DNA of 6,264 nt. It comes from Streptomyces sp. NRRL WC-3549. GTDB taxonomy: Bacteria > Actinomycetota > Actinomycetes > Streptomycetales > Streptomycetaceae. The translations under genes were made by a program, and so were the position numbers. Positions 5,797-6,264 of the stretch are shown here, one piece after another (the first letter of the stretch is position 1; every line of letters starts with the position of its first letter). The stretch lies in NCBI RefSeq assembly GCF_000721935.1, contig NZ_KL585391.1, forward strand, positions 23,737 through 30,000, in the 5' to 3' direction. The notes below the pieces were generated by a model, which was not told where the DNA came from, made no database searches, and was given only the letters and a program-made list of their open reading frames with translations.

Positions 5797-5901
5797 AGCC
5801 CCTCGCGGCGTGTTCGTCCGCGCCCTCCCGACGGGCTCCTGGCCTACTGGTCCGTACCCCCACGTTGTCCGCGAGGGCCACCAGCAGGCAGGATGAACGG
5901 C

Positions 5902-6264
5902 ATGACGCACGCGATGCTGAAGGGCTCGAACGTCCCCCTCGACGCCATGGCCGTACGGGCCGTGCTGCGCTGGACCCCGGGGCCCGGGGTCCCGGACGTG
6001 GACGTCTCGGCCCTGCTCCTCGGTGCCTCGGGGCAGGTGCGTTCCGACGAGGACTTCGTCTTCTACAACCAGCCCCGGCATCCGTCCGGTCTGGTGCGGC
6101 GGCTGCCCAAGCGCAGCGTCCCCGAGGGGCTCACGGACACCATCGAGGCCGACCTCGCGGCGCTCGACCCCTCCGTGGACCAGGTGGTCATCGCGGCCTC
6201 CTGCGACGAGGCCGGCTTCGAGCACGTCAGCGACCTGCGGATATCGCTGTACGACGCGGCCTCG
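5902..6264 (+). CDS. TerD-family stress/tellurite resistance protein, truncated by window end
   Basis: The first 121 residues of a TerD-family protein are present and the reading frame is open at the window edge; family members run about 190 aa, so roughly the last third is missing. Diagnostic stretches are KGSNVPL (7-13), DVDVSALLLG (32-41) and SDEDFVFYNQP (48-58), the last carrying acidic residues of the type that bind Ca2+ in TerD domains, followed by a strand-rich region ending DLRISLYDAAS. TerD proteins are cytoplasmic, act in tellurite and general envelope or oxidative stress responses, and their mechanism is unresolved. The ATG at 5902 is chosen because AGGA (5890-5893) is 8 nt upstream and MTHAM is the usual family start; the in-frame ATG at 5893 has a poorer site. 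The gene is divergent from the lyase operon, supporting a shared ter locus. Which Ter paralogue it is cannot be said. Confidence 0.92.
   Translation, partial: MTHAMLKGSNVPLDAMAVRAVLRWTPGPGVPDVDVSALLLGASGQVRSDEDFVFYNQPRHPSGLVRRLPKRSVPEGLTDTIEADLAALDPSVDQVVIAASCDEAGFEHVSDLRISLYDAAS

Larger units (their letters stand above)
5683..5901. promoter_or_regulatory. Divergent intergenic region between lyase and TerD genes
   Basis: The 219 nt between divergent starts must hold both promoters. On the minus strand the most promoter-like string is TACTAT (5729-5734), inside a small AT-rich patch, with no clear -35 partner; GGAAC (5755-5759) resembles an ECF -35 half but the spacing to a matching -10 is poor. 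On the plus strand no convincing promoter was found. Inverted repeats lie at 5693-5739 and 5776-5796. Neither translated extension of the flanking genes into this region looks like protein. Confidence 0.7.

Noticed and set aside
5683..6225. N-terminal extension of the lyase frame to 6225, giving 568 residues
   Set aside because: The extension covers the divergent promoter region and runs antisense to the TerD gene; homologous sequence begins at MRHFGHIPP and a ribosome site sits right before the ATG at 5682.
1..6264. CRISPR arrays, tRNA or rRNA genes, insertion sequences
   Set aside because: No regular direct repeats with spacers, no tRNA-like cloverleaf or rRNA core sequence and no transposase motifs were seen; the only tandem repeat is the short coding one at 3144-3203.

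Overview
The window looks like a contig end from a high-GC actinomycete, most likely Streptomyces or a close relative. GC is about 70% or more, nearly every third codon position is G or C, starts are often GTG, and the gene set is typical of that genus. Bases 1-15 are not genomic: they match the inner 15 nt of the Tn5/Nextera mosaic-end adapter, so the true genomic sequence begins at about base 16.

Layout from left to right. A very small FmdB-like zinc-ribbon protein (91-261, +) has a Gly/Cys tail and a possible leaderless promoter. It converges on a class I SAM O-methyltransferase of the caffeoyl-CoA/catechol type (335-994, -). The gap between them (262-334) is dense in GC hairpins and probably terminates both genes. 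Upstream of the methyltransferase is a 97-nt gap holding a candidate terminator and two identical perfect 10-bp palindromes (1011-1038).

Three minus-strand genes follow, which I read as one operon transcribed from about 5700 down to 1092: a CitE/HpcH-type TIM-barrel C-C lyase (4519-5682), a large double phosphoribosyltransferase with TRSP and PELOTA domains (1976-4459), and a HAD phosphatase (1092-1979) whose GTG overlaps the preceding stop by 4 nt. A divergent intergenic region (5683-5901) with several inverted repeats separates them from a TerD-family gene (5902 to the window end, +, truncated by the window).

The lyase, two PRTases, PELOTA domain and HAD phosphatase beside TerD match the biosynthetic arm of the Ter (tellurite/stress response) systems described from comparative genomics, for which a nucleoside-like metabolite made from PRPP has been proposed. 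The module type is therefore known, but its chemistry, as far as I know, is not established. The ATP-grasp gene usually associated with it is absent from the window and may lie beyond the edges.

The least explained details are: the fusion joint of the double PRTase, which has a 12-bp in-frame tandem repeat followed by a well-placed Shine-Dalgarno/ATG that could make the second half separately; the overlapping, mutually exclusive inverted repeats in the lyase leader; and the paired palindromes before the methyltransferase.
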